Positions 7,363 through 15,483 of a stretch of DNA of 46,171 nucleotides are shown here, in pieces. The notes beneath the pieces were generated by a model. It ran no database searches. It worked only from the letters and a program-made list of their open reading frames with translations, and was not told the origin of the DNA. Each line of letters starts with the position of its first letter. The first letter of the stretch is position 1. This DNA comes from a virus. The DNA lies in the IMG/VR virus record IMGVR_UViG_3300033064_004238, positions 1-46,171 of that record; one strand, written 5' to 3'. The translations under genes were made by a program, and so were the position numbers.

Positions 7363-7378
7363 AAATATATACTAACTA

Positions 7379-7897
7379 ATGACACACGTAGAATTTAAAA
7401 AGAGTGCTCTGTATTTTCATGCACAAACACTTAAAAATTTAGGAGAAGATCCTAGTAATTGCTTTTTTAAACCTGTACTTGAAGGCAATAAGCCACAAGT
7501 AGGAAATAAACGATATATCTTTTTGTTTAAAGCAGAATTAGATCAGATGAGCAAATTTGATACTTCTTATTTTGAGTTTGCTAAAAGATATGATGACGGT
7601 TTATGGGGACCAAAAAGTCCAAAACGTGAATTATACAAACTTATACATAACGGTTTTCCTCATGAGTATGCTGTTGCAACTAATAGTGATTTAGATAGCT
7701 TTGTCATCCCTACTGAAGAGTTAATTCTAGTAATGGATTACACACCTTCAACTGTAGACTTAGATGCTCCTTTAACTTTAGAGCTAAACTTTGAGACACC
7801 AGAAATTAAAGTACCAGAAACAAGTCGTATCTTTGATAAACTCCTGACAGAAGCAACTTTAGGAGATCTTTTATATGTACTTAAATCTTTAAAATAA
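7379..7897 (+). CDS. hypothetical protein (172 aa)
   Basis: No family recognised. Residues 1-100 contain clustered aromatics (FFKP, YIFLFK, YFEFAKRYDDGLWGP), and the C-terminal third is acidic with Thr/Pro-rich spacers ending in helical RIFDKLLTEATLGDLLYVLKSLK. Its last base is the first base of the next ATG (TAATG), coupling it to the ATPase. The position between the helicase and the Sak4-like/SSB pair points to DNA replication or recombination, but nothing in the sequence gives a reaction. Confidence 0.65.
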   Translation: MTHVEFKKSALYFHAQTLKNLGEDPSNCFFKPVLEGNKPQVGNKRYIFLFKAELDQMSKFDTSYFEFAKRYDDGLWGPKSPKRELYKLIHNGFPHEYAVATNSDLDSFVIPTEELILVMDYTPSTVDLDAPLTLELNFETPEIKVPETSRIFDKLLTEATLGDLLYVLKSLK

Positions 7898-8586
7898 TGG
7901 CACATTCTGTTCTAATAATTGGTGAATCAGGTAGCGGTAAGTCTACAGGTATTCGTACTTTAAATTCTGAAGAAACAGTTATTTTTAACACAGCAAATAA
8001 ACCTTTACCGTTCAGAGGATGGAAAAATAAATATTCTGCTGAAAATAAAAATCTTTTATCTCTTAACGATATTGTTGGAGATGATGGACGTGTAAATTTT
8101 GCCAAATTTGGTAAAATATTTACACGTGTAAATGAACGCAAAGAGATAAAGAATTTTGTCATTGATGATTTTCAATATCTTTTTGCGTTTGAGTATTTTG
8201 CTCGCGCTAATGAAAAGGGTTATGACAAATTCACTCAATTGGCTAAGTCAATGAGTGATGCTGCTATTGCACCTATTACATTACGAGATGACCTTATGGT
8301 CTATTTTTTAACACATGCTGAAGAAGCATACGATACGGACGGCAACCGTAAAGTGAAAGCAAAAACAATCGGTAAAATGATTGATAACGTGCTAACACTT
8401 GAAGGTCTCTTTGCTATTGTACTTTTTGCAAAAGCAAAAAAGACAAAAGAAGGAATTGACTATTTGTTTGAGACTGCAACTAATGGTGAAAATACCTGTA
8501 AGTCTCCAATGGATATGTTTAAAACCAGAGAGATCGCCAATGATTTACAACTTGTAAGACAAACAATTATTAACTACGAAAACTAA
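7897..8586 (+). CDS. Sak4-like RecA-core ATPase (AAA_24 type)
   Basis: 229 residues starting almost directly with the P-loop GESGSGKS (9-16). Walker B is NFVIDDFQYL (86-95, D90-D91). The short, single-domain RecA-like fold with an N-terminal P-loop is characteristic of Sak4-type phage annealing proteins and related nucleotide-binding proteins. It is followed after 2 nt by an SSB-like gene. Sak4 proteins depend on a partner SSB for strand annealing, so the pairing supports the call. The exact subfamily needs a profile comparison. Confidence 0.8.
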   Translation: MAHSVLIIGESGSGKSTGIRTLNSEETVIFNTANKPLPFRGWKNKYSAENKNLLSLNDIVGDDGRVNFAKFGKIFTRVNERKEIKNFVIDDFQYLFAFEYFARANEKGYDKFTQLAKSMSDAAIAPITLRDDLMVYFLTHAEEAYDTDGNRKVKAKTIGKMIDNVLTLEGLFAIVLFAKAKKTKEGIDYLFETATNGENTCKSPMDMFKTREIANDLQLVRQTIINYEN

Positions 8587-8588
8587 TT

Positions 8589-9275
8589 ATGTCATTTTCA
8601 ACTAAAGGTATTGATACCACTCCTAAAAAAGAATTAGGTCCAGATAAAAGCCTTGGATTGGGCAATCATACAGTTCGCATCTTTGGTATTGAACTTCGTT
8701 CTATGCCTTACGATCAAGAACAAAAAGAATTAATCCTTACTCTTGTGGGTAAAAGTAGTGAGCCAAATTTTGAAGGGTGGGCTATTGATTTAGAGAATCC
8801 ATCAAAGGGTACTTTTCCAGGACCAATGTCACGTGTTACCACAAGTCCTTTCAAATTTGAGAATAAAACTCTTGCTGATAATAAGGTGATCAATCGTGAT
8901 GTAGAAATTATGAAGACTATTGCACGTATTGCTGACGAATTAAGAATTCGTGAAGAACTAGATGCAGTAGACGTAGAGACTCTTGAAGAATATGTTCAAG
9001 CAGTATCACACCTGTTTCGTGCTTGCAGTAATAAACTTAATGTTCTTATTGGTGGATCACAATATCTAAACAAAGAAGGAAAACTTAGAACAAACTATAC
9101 TTTTCCTTATTTAAAGAAGGGTCGTGCTTTTCAAAGTGCTGAAGCCGAAGATAATATTGTACCAGTATATGATGAACAACAGCATCTTTTTATACCCGAA
9201 AAGGTTAAGAATGCAGTAGTTCAAGACAATGGATCACAGCAAACTTCTGAGAAGTTTGACGATCTTGATTGGTAA
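8589..9275 (+). CDS. SSB-like protein with acidic aromatic C-terminus
   Basis: 228 residues. The N-terminal ~170 residues are beta-rich with no clear OB-fold signature that I can assign by eye. The C-terminus is polar and ends SEKFDDLDW, an acidic tail capped by an aromatic residue, as in bacterial SSB (DDDIPF) and T7 gp2.5. Such tails recruit polymerase, helicase and recombinases. It is directly downstream of the Sak4-like ATPase and followed by a terminator, so it is last in its transcription unit. Function is inferred from the tail and the neighbours. Confidence 0.65.
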   Translation: MSFSTKGIDTTPKKELGPDKSLGLGNHTVRIFGIELRSMPYDQEQKELILTLVGKSSEPNFEGWAIDLENPSKGTFPGPMSRVTTSPFKFENKTLADNKVINRDVEIMKTIARIADELRIREELDAVDVETLEEYVQAVSHLFRACSNKLNVLIGGSQYLNKEGKLRTNYTFPYLKKGRAFQSAEAEDNIVPVYDEQQHLFIPEKVKNAVVQDNGSQQTSEKFDDLDW

Positions 9276-9298
9276 AATTTAAAATAATATAAATTGAG

Positions 9299-9329
9299 AA
9301 GAGGAGTTAAGCTCCTCTTTTCTTTTTTT
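9299..9329 (+). terminator. intrinsic terminator after SSB-like gene
   Basis: Perfect 8-bp stem AAGAGGAG (9299-9306) / CTCCTCTT (9312-9319) with a 5-nt loop, followed by TTCTTTTTTT. It lies between the SSB-like stop (9275) and the primase start (9338), separating two units of the replication block. Confidence 0.9.
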
Positions 9330-9337
9330 ATTTCATT

Positions 9338-10303
9338 ATGTTAAGTACAAGATATATCGTAACAGATGTTAAACAAATTCCAACTACTTGGATATTTGAG
9401 CATTATCTGAATTTATCAGAAAAACTGCACGGTCAACAACTAAAAATACTATCTATATTTAAAAATGAAAGAACACCTAGTATGACACTATGGTATGATC
9501 AAGTAAAACAAGAATATAGGTTTAAAGATTTTTCTAGTGGTGAAGGTGGAAGTGCATATGATCTTGTAAAGAAGATTTATGACATAAGCTTTAGAGATGC
9601 TATAATAAAAATTATGAATGACTACGCCGTGGCAAAAGTTTCCGGTGTAGATACTCATGTAAGTATAGTTCCTCAAAAGTCGTACGTAGTGGAATCATAT
9701 GAAATCCGTAACTGGGTTGAGAATGATGCTAAGTTCTGGTCACAATATAAAATATCACGTACACATCTTGAGCTTTACTGTGTAAAACCTCTAAAGACAT
9801 ATAAAATGAATAACGGTGAGAAAACTTTAGACTTTTCTCCTAGTATCATTACATATGGATATTTTAGTATCAGCGGAATATTATACAAAATATATAGTCC
9901 AAAGAATCCTAAGAGAAAGTTTTACAAAGTAGCCGATCATATTCAAGGTATAGAACAACTAAAATATGAATCTGATATTCTAGTTATATGTTCTTCATTA
10001 AAGGATGCTATGTGTCTTAACGCTATGGGTTTCAAGTTAGAGGTTATTGCCCCTGACAGTGAAAACACCACAATCAAACCAATGTATATTGATATATTTC
10101 GTAAGAAGTATAAAAAGATAATAACGTTATTTGATAATGATGAAGCTGGCATTAATGCAATTGAAAGATATAAAACTGAATTGGGAATTAACGGTTGTTT
10201 CTATCCAACATCAAAAGATATATCTGATGCAGTAGCAAAAGATGGACAGGATAGTGTTAAAAACACTCTTGAACGTATCTTAAGTGCAACTATTAACATG
10301 TAA
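9338..10303 (+). CDS. DnaG-type primase with TOPRIM domain
   Basis: 321 residues. The N-terminal part (FKNERTPSMTLWYD, then YRFKDFSSGEGGSAYDLV, 41-77) matches the primase segment that follows the zinc ribbon, but no zinc-binding cysteines are present. The TOPRIM fold follows: CSSLKDA (218-224) and FDNDEAG (265-271, Asp pair D266/D268). The catalytic Glu of the first TOPRIM motif (normally E-G-x-x-D) appears to be Ser here; S-L-K-D versions are seen in some phage primases. The enzyme makes RNA primers at the fork. It starts 9 nt after the terminator's T tract. Confidence 0.85.
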   Translation: MLSTRYIVTDVKQIPTTWIFEHYLNLSEKLHGQQLKILSIFKNERTPSMTLWYDQVKQEYRFKDFSSGEGGSAYDLVKKIYDISFRDAIIKIMNDYAVAKVSGVDTHVSIVPQKSYVVESYEIRNWVENDAKFWSQYKISRTHLELYCVKPLKTYKMNNGEKTLDFSPSIITYGYFSISGILYKIYSPKNPKRKFYKVADHIQGIEQLKYESDILVICSSLKDAMCLNAMGFKLEVIAPDSENTTIKPMYIDIFRKKYKKIITLFDNDEAGINAIERYKTELGINGCFYPTSKDISDAVAKDGQDSVKNTLERILSATINM

Positions 10304-10313
10304 AATTAAAATA

Positions 10314-10682
10314 ATGGAATCAATTTTTATACCCGGTAATGTTCCAAGTTCTAAAAATGGAAGAGTGTGGACTGGTAAATATTTTATTGCTAGTAAGTCT
10401 GTGCAGAAGTGGCGTAAAGAAAGTGAACCATTTTGGATTTTACATAAGTCTGATTTTTTACTTATGATCAAAGGTTTAGATACACCTTATAAAGTATCAT
10501 TGGAATTTGTAAGAGGAAGCAAGCATGCTTTTGATTATTTAAATCCTGCACAAACAATTCAAGATGAAATGGTTAAACACGGGTGGTTAGAAGACGATAA
10601 TGCTTCTATAGTAATACCTGTGTTTAAACCATTCTCTTATAACAAATTAAAACCTGGAGTTTATGTCAATATCGTCAGATGA
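10314..10682 (+). CDS. RusA-like Holliday-junction resolvase
   Basis: 122 residues from the ATG at 10314; a GTG at 10284 would overlap the primase and adds nothing family-like. The N-terminus FIPGNVPSSKNGR is the RusA start, and FDYLNPAQTIQDEMVKHGWLEDD (73-95) is the active-site region, with D74, D84 and D94/D95. In E. coli RusA the motif is D-x-D-N-x-x-K; here the lysine position is Gln80. RusA cuts four-way junctions, helping process replicated concatemers. It overlaps the next gene by 20 nt. Confidence 0.8.
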   Translation: MESIFIPGNVPSSKNGRVWTGKYFIASKSVQKWRKESEPFWILHKSDFLLMIKGLDTPYKVSLEFVRGSKHAFDYLNPAQTIQDEMVKHGWLEDDNASIVIPVFKPFSYNKLKPGVYVNIVR

Positions 10683-11001
10683 ATTTAGAGGAATTTTAGC
10701 AAGTTATCACCTTCAAGGTTATAACGAATTAATAATTAGATATGATGGTGCTGGGGACAGCGGTTCTATTGATGAAATTGAATTAATAGGTAACAATAGC
10801 CGTAATTTAAAGGGAGATGAATCCAATATAATAGAAGAAGCTTTTAATGCTTTTTTTATGGGTTTAACTAGTGACTGGTATAATAACGATGGAGGTTATG
10901 GAGAAGTATCTATTAATCTTGAAAATGGTCAATTTGAAATAGAAACTAATATTAGATCAACTTATAGAGAAAGTGTGTCTGGATCTATTGATGAACTTTA
11001 A
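10663..11001 (+). CDS. DUF6878-like small protein
   Basis: 112 residues. Two motifs stand out: RYDGAGDSGSIDEIEL (26-41) and DWYNNDGGYGEVSINL (71-86). A YDGxGDSG motif followed by a DW…GGxG motif is typical of a widespread phage and plasmid family I know as DUF6878, whose function is not established. It is probably a soluble alpha/beta protein. It starts inside the RusA-like gene (20-nt overlap) and ends 3 nt before the next ATG. The family name is from memory and should be confirmed. Confidence 0.7.
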   Translation: MSISSDEFRGILASYHLQGYNELIIRYDGAGDSGSIDEIELIGNNSRNLKGDESNIIEEAFNAFFMGLTSDWYNNDGGYGEVSINLENGQFEIETNIRSTYRESVSGSIDEL

Positions 11002-11004
11002 TCT

Positions 11005-11352
11005 ATGGCCCATCCTAATGAACACAGTAAAAGTTCTGTAAAAAAATGGGGAGGTGAACCAGAAGATTATAGACATATACACGAATGGTTTGATGCAACA
11101 AAAGCATGGATAGCTCATTCAAAACATCGTATGTTTAGACATCACAGTGAGGGTATATTTGAATGTGAAAAGATATTTGGTATTTCATTTGTCAATTCTA
11201 ATGGAAAAATAGTATATACCCGTTATGTTGGAGAACAACATGTTAAAGAAGATTGCAATAATTATATTCCAACTGCAAAAGAATGGCTTAAGATGATTGA
11301 ATCTGGAAAACCTGAGTTATGGGCTATAAAAACCATGAAAATAGAAGATTAA
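11005..11352 (+). CDS. DUF6915-like protein (His-rich, 115 aa)
   Basis: 115 residues with the pattern MAHPNEHSKSSVKKWGG, then a EDYRHIHEWFDATKA helix, MFRHHSEGIFECEKIFG and RYVGEQHVKED. The conserved His residues (H3, H7, H24, H26, HH at 46-47, H75 in GEQHV) resemble a metal-binding site. This matches a family of phage and bacterial proteins I know as DUF6915, function unknown. Metal binding is inferred from the His pattern. The last codons (MKIED) lie in a stretch that recurs at the start of the gene at 11554. Confidence 0.7.
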   Translation: MAHPNEHSKSSVKKWGGEPEDYRHIHEWFDATKAWIAHSKHRMFRHHSEGIFECEKIFGISFVNSNGKIVYTRYVGEQHVKEDCNNYIPTAKEWLKMIESGKPELWAIKTMKIED

Positions 11353-11512
11353 TTGTTTTGTAGAAAAAGAAGTATCAGGATATGATGATGATTACTTTCA
11401 TACAAGTGTTACACCTAATATGAAATGTAAAAATTGTGGAGAAACTACCTTATCTAAAGGTGGTGATGTTCAACAAGTACAGACAAAATATCCAGAAGGA
11501 TTTCAAGTCTAA
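11345..11512 (+). pseudogene. gene remnant lacking a start codon, with a CxxC motif
   Basis: Reading from 11345 (just after an in-frame TAG) gives 55 codons of protein-like sequence, including FVEKEVSGYDDDYFHTS and MKCKNCGETTLSKGGD, ending TAA at 11510-11512. There is no ATG before codon 26 (11420). It overlaps the end of the DUF6915-like gene in another frame. It looks like the 3' part of a small zinc-binding protein whose 5' end was lost; alternatively it is translated from ATT at 11348 or as a 30-residue peptide from 11420. The 41 nt from 11513 to 11553 hold nothing recognisable. Confidence 0.5.
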
Positions 11513-11553
11513 AAAAATATAGAACGGATTAATAACCTTAATACGCCGACAGA

Positions 11554-11967
11554 ATGGATGTTAAAAACATTAAAAATAGAAGATTAAAAATTACTGAAGA
11601 ATATTATAATTCAATTTTAAAAATGATAGATTCTCCTAATAAAGAGGATCTAGTTTTATCATTTCAGCTAATTGAAAATATGAATTATGAGGATAATTTT
11701 ATTTATATTTTATTTTTATATAGAGCTTGTAGTGAAAATCAAAGAAAACTATGGGGTGAAATTTCACCTAAAAGTGGAAAGTACTGTGAAGACTTAAAAG
11801 CTAAACATACTTTAAATGTAATTGGATTACATAAAACACTTATTGGGAAAGTAACTAAAGAACAAGAAGAATTTGTCAATAAAGAATTTGGTAAAACACT
11901 TCAAAGTACTATGTATAACTATGGATATCATTTTATAGAAGAAATAAATTTAAAAATCAAATGGTAA
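11554..11967 (+). CDS. hypothetical protein (137 aa)
   Basis: Helical, charged protein, no family recognised. Notable stretches are a Phe/Tyr-rich centre (FIYILFLYRAC, ~49-59) and KSGKYCEDLKAKHTLNVIGLHKTLIGK. Its first codons (VKNIKNRRLKI) are encoded by DNA that resembles the end of the DUF6915-like gene 220 nt upstream (23 of 27 positions match), so the start may have been shaped by a duplication. It overlaps the metallopeptidase/VWA gene by 7 nt and could belong to that module. Confidence 0.65.
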   Translation: MDVKNIKNRRLKITEEYYNSILKMIDSPNKEDLVLSFQLIENMNYEDNFIYILFLYRACSENQRKLWGEISPKSGKYCEDLKAKHTLNVIGLHKTLIGKVTKEQEEFVNKEFGKTLQSTMYNYGYHFIEEINLKIKW

Positions 11968-13109
11968 CATACGGAGAAAGTTTAGCTAAAATATCAAAAA
12001 CATTATTATTAGAACAGCCCTTTTACGGGCTTTTTCTTATTTCTTTAAATAAGACGTGGAGAGAAGATTTACCTACTGCAGGAGTTAGTATTAACGGTAT
12101 TAACCAGCAGTTAGCAATTAATCCAGAGTTCTGGAATTCTATTAATGATGATGTAAAGAAAGGAGTATTAATTCATGAGCTTATGCACATCGCATTTAAT
12201 CATTTAATTACTCGTAGTAATTATGAAGATAAAAAGCTTTTTAATATTGCAGCAGATCTAGAAATTAATCAATACATAGATAGAGACTGGCTACCTGCTG
12301 AAGGTATATTTTTGGATACATTTCCTACATTATCACTTCCTATAAGAGCAGGTACAAACGCTTATTATAAATTATTACAACAGGCTTATGAAGATGGTAC
12401 ATCTCCAGAACTTGATAATTTAATGGAACAAGGTGATTCACACTTTACATGGGGTGAAGGTGGAGAAGAATTATCAGAATCTGAAAAAAAGCTTATACAA
12501 AAACAAATAGAGCATCAGTTGAAGAGTATTGCGGAAACTTGTAAAGCACAAGGTAATATTCCTGGACATTTCTCTGAACTTATTGATAGCTTGTTTAATG
12601 TTGAAGCTCCTAAATTTGATTGGAAAGGTTATCTAAGAAGATTTGCTGGTAATAGTAATAAAATCTACACTAAGAAGACCCGCCGCAAACCAAATAAACG
12701 GTATGACGGTAATCCTGCATTAAAAATTAAAACAAAAAATCATGTATTATTGGCTATTGATACTTCCGGATCTGTTAAAACATCCGAACTAAAAGAATTT
12801 ATTGCTGAGATGCATCATATTTATAAAACAGGATCTGAAATTACAGTAATTCAATGTGATACAGTAGTTTATGATCCAGAACCTTTTAATCCAAAAAAAG
12901 AATTTAAAATACAAGGTAGAGGCGGTACGTCATTCCAACCTGTTATTGATCATTTTAATAGTACTCGTAATAGATATACATCTATTATATATTTCACTGA
13001 TGGTGAAGCTTATCCTCCGGACAATGTTCGTTGTAAAATTTTATGGGTTCATTCTTCCGACTCAAATATAAATGAAGATCTACCGGGTCTTAAAATTAAA
13101 CTTAACTAA
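11961..13109 (+). CDS. DUF2201-like protein: putative zincin metallopeptidase domain + VWA domain
   Basis: 382 residues. The N-terminal domain has a zinc-protease-like helix, HELMH (72-76) with H81, preceded by LEQPFYGLFL and AINPEFW, as in DUF2201 predicted metallopeptidases. The C-terminal domain is von Willebrand A-like: MIDAS DTSGS (267-271), then the GRGGTSF loop (319-325) and a late TDGEA segment. This architecture pairs with MoxR AAA+ ATPases in bacteria, and the next gene is exactly that, overlapping by 1 nt. MoxR/VWA pairs act in chaperone-like assembly or metal insertion. The phage target is unknown. A terminator-like hairpin lies inside its 5' end. Confidence 0.85.
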   Translation: MVTYGESLAKISKTLLLEQPFYGLFLISLNKTWREDLPTAGVSINGINQQLAINPEFWNSINDDVKKGVLIHELMHIAFNHLITRSNYEDKKLFNIAADLEINQYIDRDWLPAEGIFLDTFPTLSLPIRAGTNAYYKLLQQAYEDGTSPELDNLMEQGDSHFTWGEGGEELSESEKKLIQKQIEHQLKSIAETCKAQGNIPGHFSELIDSLFNVEAPKFDWKGYLRRFAGNSNKIYTKKTRRKPNKRYDGNPALKIKTKNHVLLAIDTSGSVKTSELKEFIAEMHHIYKTGSEITVIQCDTVVYDPEPFNPKKEFKIQGRGGTSFQPVIDHFNSTRNRYTSIIYFTDGEAYPPDNVRCKILWVHSSDSNINEDLPGLKIKLN

Positions 13110-14311
13110 TGTCACAAGTAAATTTAAACATAACCGAGGTAAAAGACTTTTTACGTCATATTATTACTAATAATCAAAGCATTCAAATACAAGGTAAAAA
13201 TCCTGTTGCTGTTGAGATTGTTGGTGATTCAGGTATTGGTAAGACATCAACCGTCATGCAACTTGCTGAAGAATTAAACTTAAGCGTTGTAAAATTAAAC
13301 CTTTCACAAATTGAAGAAATTGGTGATTTGGTTGGTTTTCCAGTTGTTCAGTATGAGATACAAGAAAAAATGACAACATCGGATCCAAATGAAGTACGTA
13401 CACCGCGTAAAGCATGGGTAAATGAAGCTGCGTTTCAAGAATATCTAAAATCTGGTTTTAAAGATACGGGCAAAACTCGGATGTCTTATGCAGCACCCGA
13501 ATGGATTGCTGGTAAAGATGAAGGTGGTATCCTTCTTCTTGACGACTGGAACCGTGCCGATAGTCGTTTTATTCAAGCAACTATGGAACTTGTAGATCGT
13601 CAGACCTATATTTCATGGAAACTTCCAAAAAACTGGCATATTCTACTAACTAGTAATCCTGACAACGGTGATTATATAGTTAATAGTATTGACAGTGCAC
13701 AACGCACCCGTTTTATTACAGCTAATCTTAAGTTTGATATTGATATCTGGGCTAAATGGGCAGAACACGATCAAATTGATGGTCGCTGTATTAACTTCCT
13801 TCTTATGCATCCTGAATTAGTTACGCAGGTGACTAATGCTCGTAGCATCACTACTTTCTTTAATTCTATTTCTAGCATTGAGAACTTTGAAGATCAGTTA
13901 CCTCTTATTCAAATGATTGGTGAAGGATCTGTTGGTGGTGAATTTGCAACTATGTTTACTATGTTTATTAATAATAAACTAGATAAAATTATTACTCCTG
14001 AAAAAGTAATGTCACTAGAAGATTGGGGCTCCGTTAAAGGTCAATTAACTAGTGTTATTGGTGCAGATCATAATTATAGGGCTGATATTGCTTCTGTAAT
14101 TACACGGCGTTTAATTAACTATAATTTGAACAATGCTATTAAAAAGCCAATAAACGAAAAGATAATTTTAAGATTATCAGACTTAATGACTGACGACATG
14201 TTTACTAATGATTTAAAATATACAATGGTAAGAGAAATTATCAACGGTAATCGTTTAAAGTTTCAAAAGCTTTTAATGAATCCGGAAATTGTTAAAATGA
14301 CTATCAGCTAA
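13109..14311 (+). CDS. MoxR-family AAA+ ATPase
   Basis: 400 residues. Walker A GDSGIGKT (39-46), Walker B ILLLDD (141-146) with the MoxR-type continuation WNRADSRFIQATMELVDRQTY, sensor 1 TSNP (181-184), and arginine-finger candidates in AQRTRF (197-202). The Walker B acidic pair is D-D instead of the usual D-E. MoxR ATPases use ATP to remodel partners presented by VWA proteins; the VWA partner is directly upstream with a 1-nt overlap, and a third coupled gene follows. Target unknown. The beginning (NITEVKDFLRHIITNNQSIQIQG) is a helical lead-in. Confidence 0.88.
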   Translation: MSQVNLNITEVKDFLRHIITNNQSIQIQGKNPVAVEIVGDSGIGKTSTVMQLAEELNLSVVKLNLSQIEEIGDLVGFPVVQYEIQEKMTTSDPNEVRTPRKAWVNEAAFQEYLKSGFKDTGKTRMSYAAPEWIAGKDEGGILLLDDWNRADSRFIQATMELVDRQTYISWKLPKNWHILLTSNPDNGDYIVNSIDSAQRTRFITANLKFDIDIWAKWAEHDQIDGRCINFLLMHPELVTQVTNARSITTFFNSISSIENFEDQLPLIQMIGEGSVGGEFATMFTMFINNKLDKIITPEKVMSLEDWGSVKGQLTSVIGADHNYRADIASVITRRLINYNLNNAIKKPINEKIILRLSDLMTDDMFTNDLKYTMVREIINGNRLKFQKLLMNPEIVKMTIS

Positions 14312-15483
14312 TGGCTAATTATGATATATTTGCAAAGGTTGATCCTAAAGTACTTAGTACTTTGGGTGACCTTGTGCAGCCGGTTACCTTTTGCTATGTG
14401 ATTATCAACACTAATGTAATAACATATTCAACAATATATAAAGTTGATGTTAATTTTGTAAAAGCAATTTTAAAAAAAGTTTATAATAGTACAGATAATA
14501 TTGTTGCAAAGGATAGAGTTTTCTTTACACCAAAACAAGAATGTTCAGCTTATAAATTAAAAGATATTACTAATAAAATTAATGCAAAAGTAGCTAAGAG
14601 TTATGATAAAGCAACAGTTGTTATGATTCCAAATTCTGTATTAGGTTATAATGTAGAAGGTGATGTAAATACTAGGTATAGGAACACTTTTTTAAAACAA
14701 AAACTAATAGAGAAAACAGAAGACTTAAGAGTTATTGACTATCAATATCTGCAAAATTTACCTGTTGAAATTACAAATAGTCGAAATAAATATATTTATT
14801 TTGATGCACATGCTTGTTCTAAATTTTGTAGAAGAATAATAAATAATGATGATTATAATTCTAACTTACCTACTACAAACGCTTATCAATTAGATGATTA
14901 TTTATTTCCAAGCGAAGAATCTCAAAGTTTTGTTATGTCTGGATATTTCTTAAATTTATTATTATACATTAAACAAAATAACGTAAAAATAATATCGGAA
15001 GAAAACTTCTTTAATAAGTATTCTATACCTAGTATGATTTTAAACGAGGATGTAGTAACTACTATTAAACAAATGTGTAAAAGTAATACTAGAGCTGATG
15101 TTTTAGTCGGTTTATCACTTCTTTCAAATTCTGATTATAAAAATAAACTTTATTATACTTGGAAACTTGCTAATGATGCTCATGTTTTTTCACAAGTTTA
15201 TTCAAACAGAAATTTAAAAGATGTAAGACATTTTTTAGATAATTCTGAGTTTCAACAATTGCAGGACATGAGACCTTTTAGTTTTTGGATGCATATTATT
15301 GATAATTCTTTAAATGCTCTCAATGAATTTAAAAATGATGAAGTTGCTATGCGGGAAGTAAAAGCTTCTATGCAAAAACAATTTCATGATTCTTTACCAT
15401 ATGGTTTACAAAGAGCAATGAAAGAAAAATTAGCTTCTTGTAATTTTACAATTGAATTAACCCCATTAAAAGGGGTAGAGTAA
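14311..15483 (+). CDS. unknown third member of the VWA-MoxR operon (390 aa)
   Basis: I do not recognise a family. The protein is rich in Asn, Lys and Tyr, with mixed strands and helices and no membrane segment. Landmarks are KYIYFDAHACSKFCRR (~165-180), a helical MCKSNTRADVLVGLSLL region (~268-284) and a helical C-terminus. The ATG overlaps the MoxR stop by 1 nt (TAATG), and the gene ends in an intrinsic terminator, so it is the last gene of the unit. Tight coupling suggests it is the substrate, adaptor or regulator of the MoxR/VWA pair; this is inference from position only. Confidence 0.7.
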   Translation: MANYDIFAKVDPKVLSTLGDLVQPVTFCYVIINTNVITYSTIYKVDVNFVKAILKKVYNSTDNIVAKDRVFFTPKQECSAYKLKDITNKINAKVAKSYDKATVVMIPNSVLGYNVEGDVNTRYRNTFLKQKLIEKTEDLRVIDYQYLQNLPVEITNSRNKYIYFDAHACSKFCRRIINNDDYNSNLPTTNAYQLDDYLFPSEESQSFVMSGYFLNLLLYIKQNNVKIISEENFFNKYSIPSMILNEDVVTTIKQMCKSNTRADVLVGLSLLSNSDYKNKLYYTWKLANDAHVFSQVYSNRNLKDVRHFLDNSEFQQLQDMRPFSFWMHIIDNSLNALNEFKNDEVAMREVKASMQKQFHDSLPYGLQRAMKEKLASCNFTIELTPLKGVE

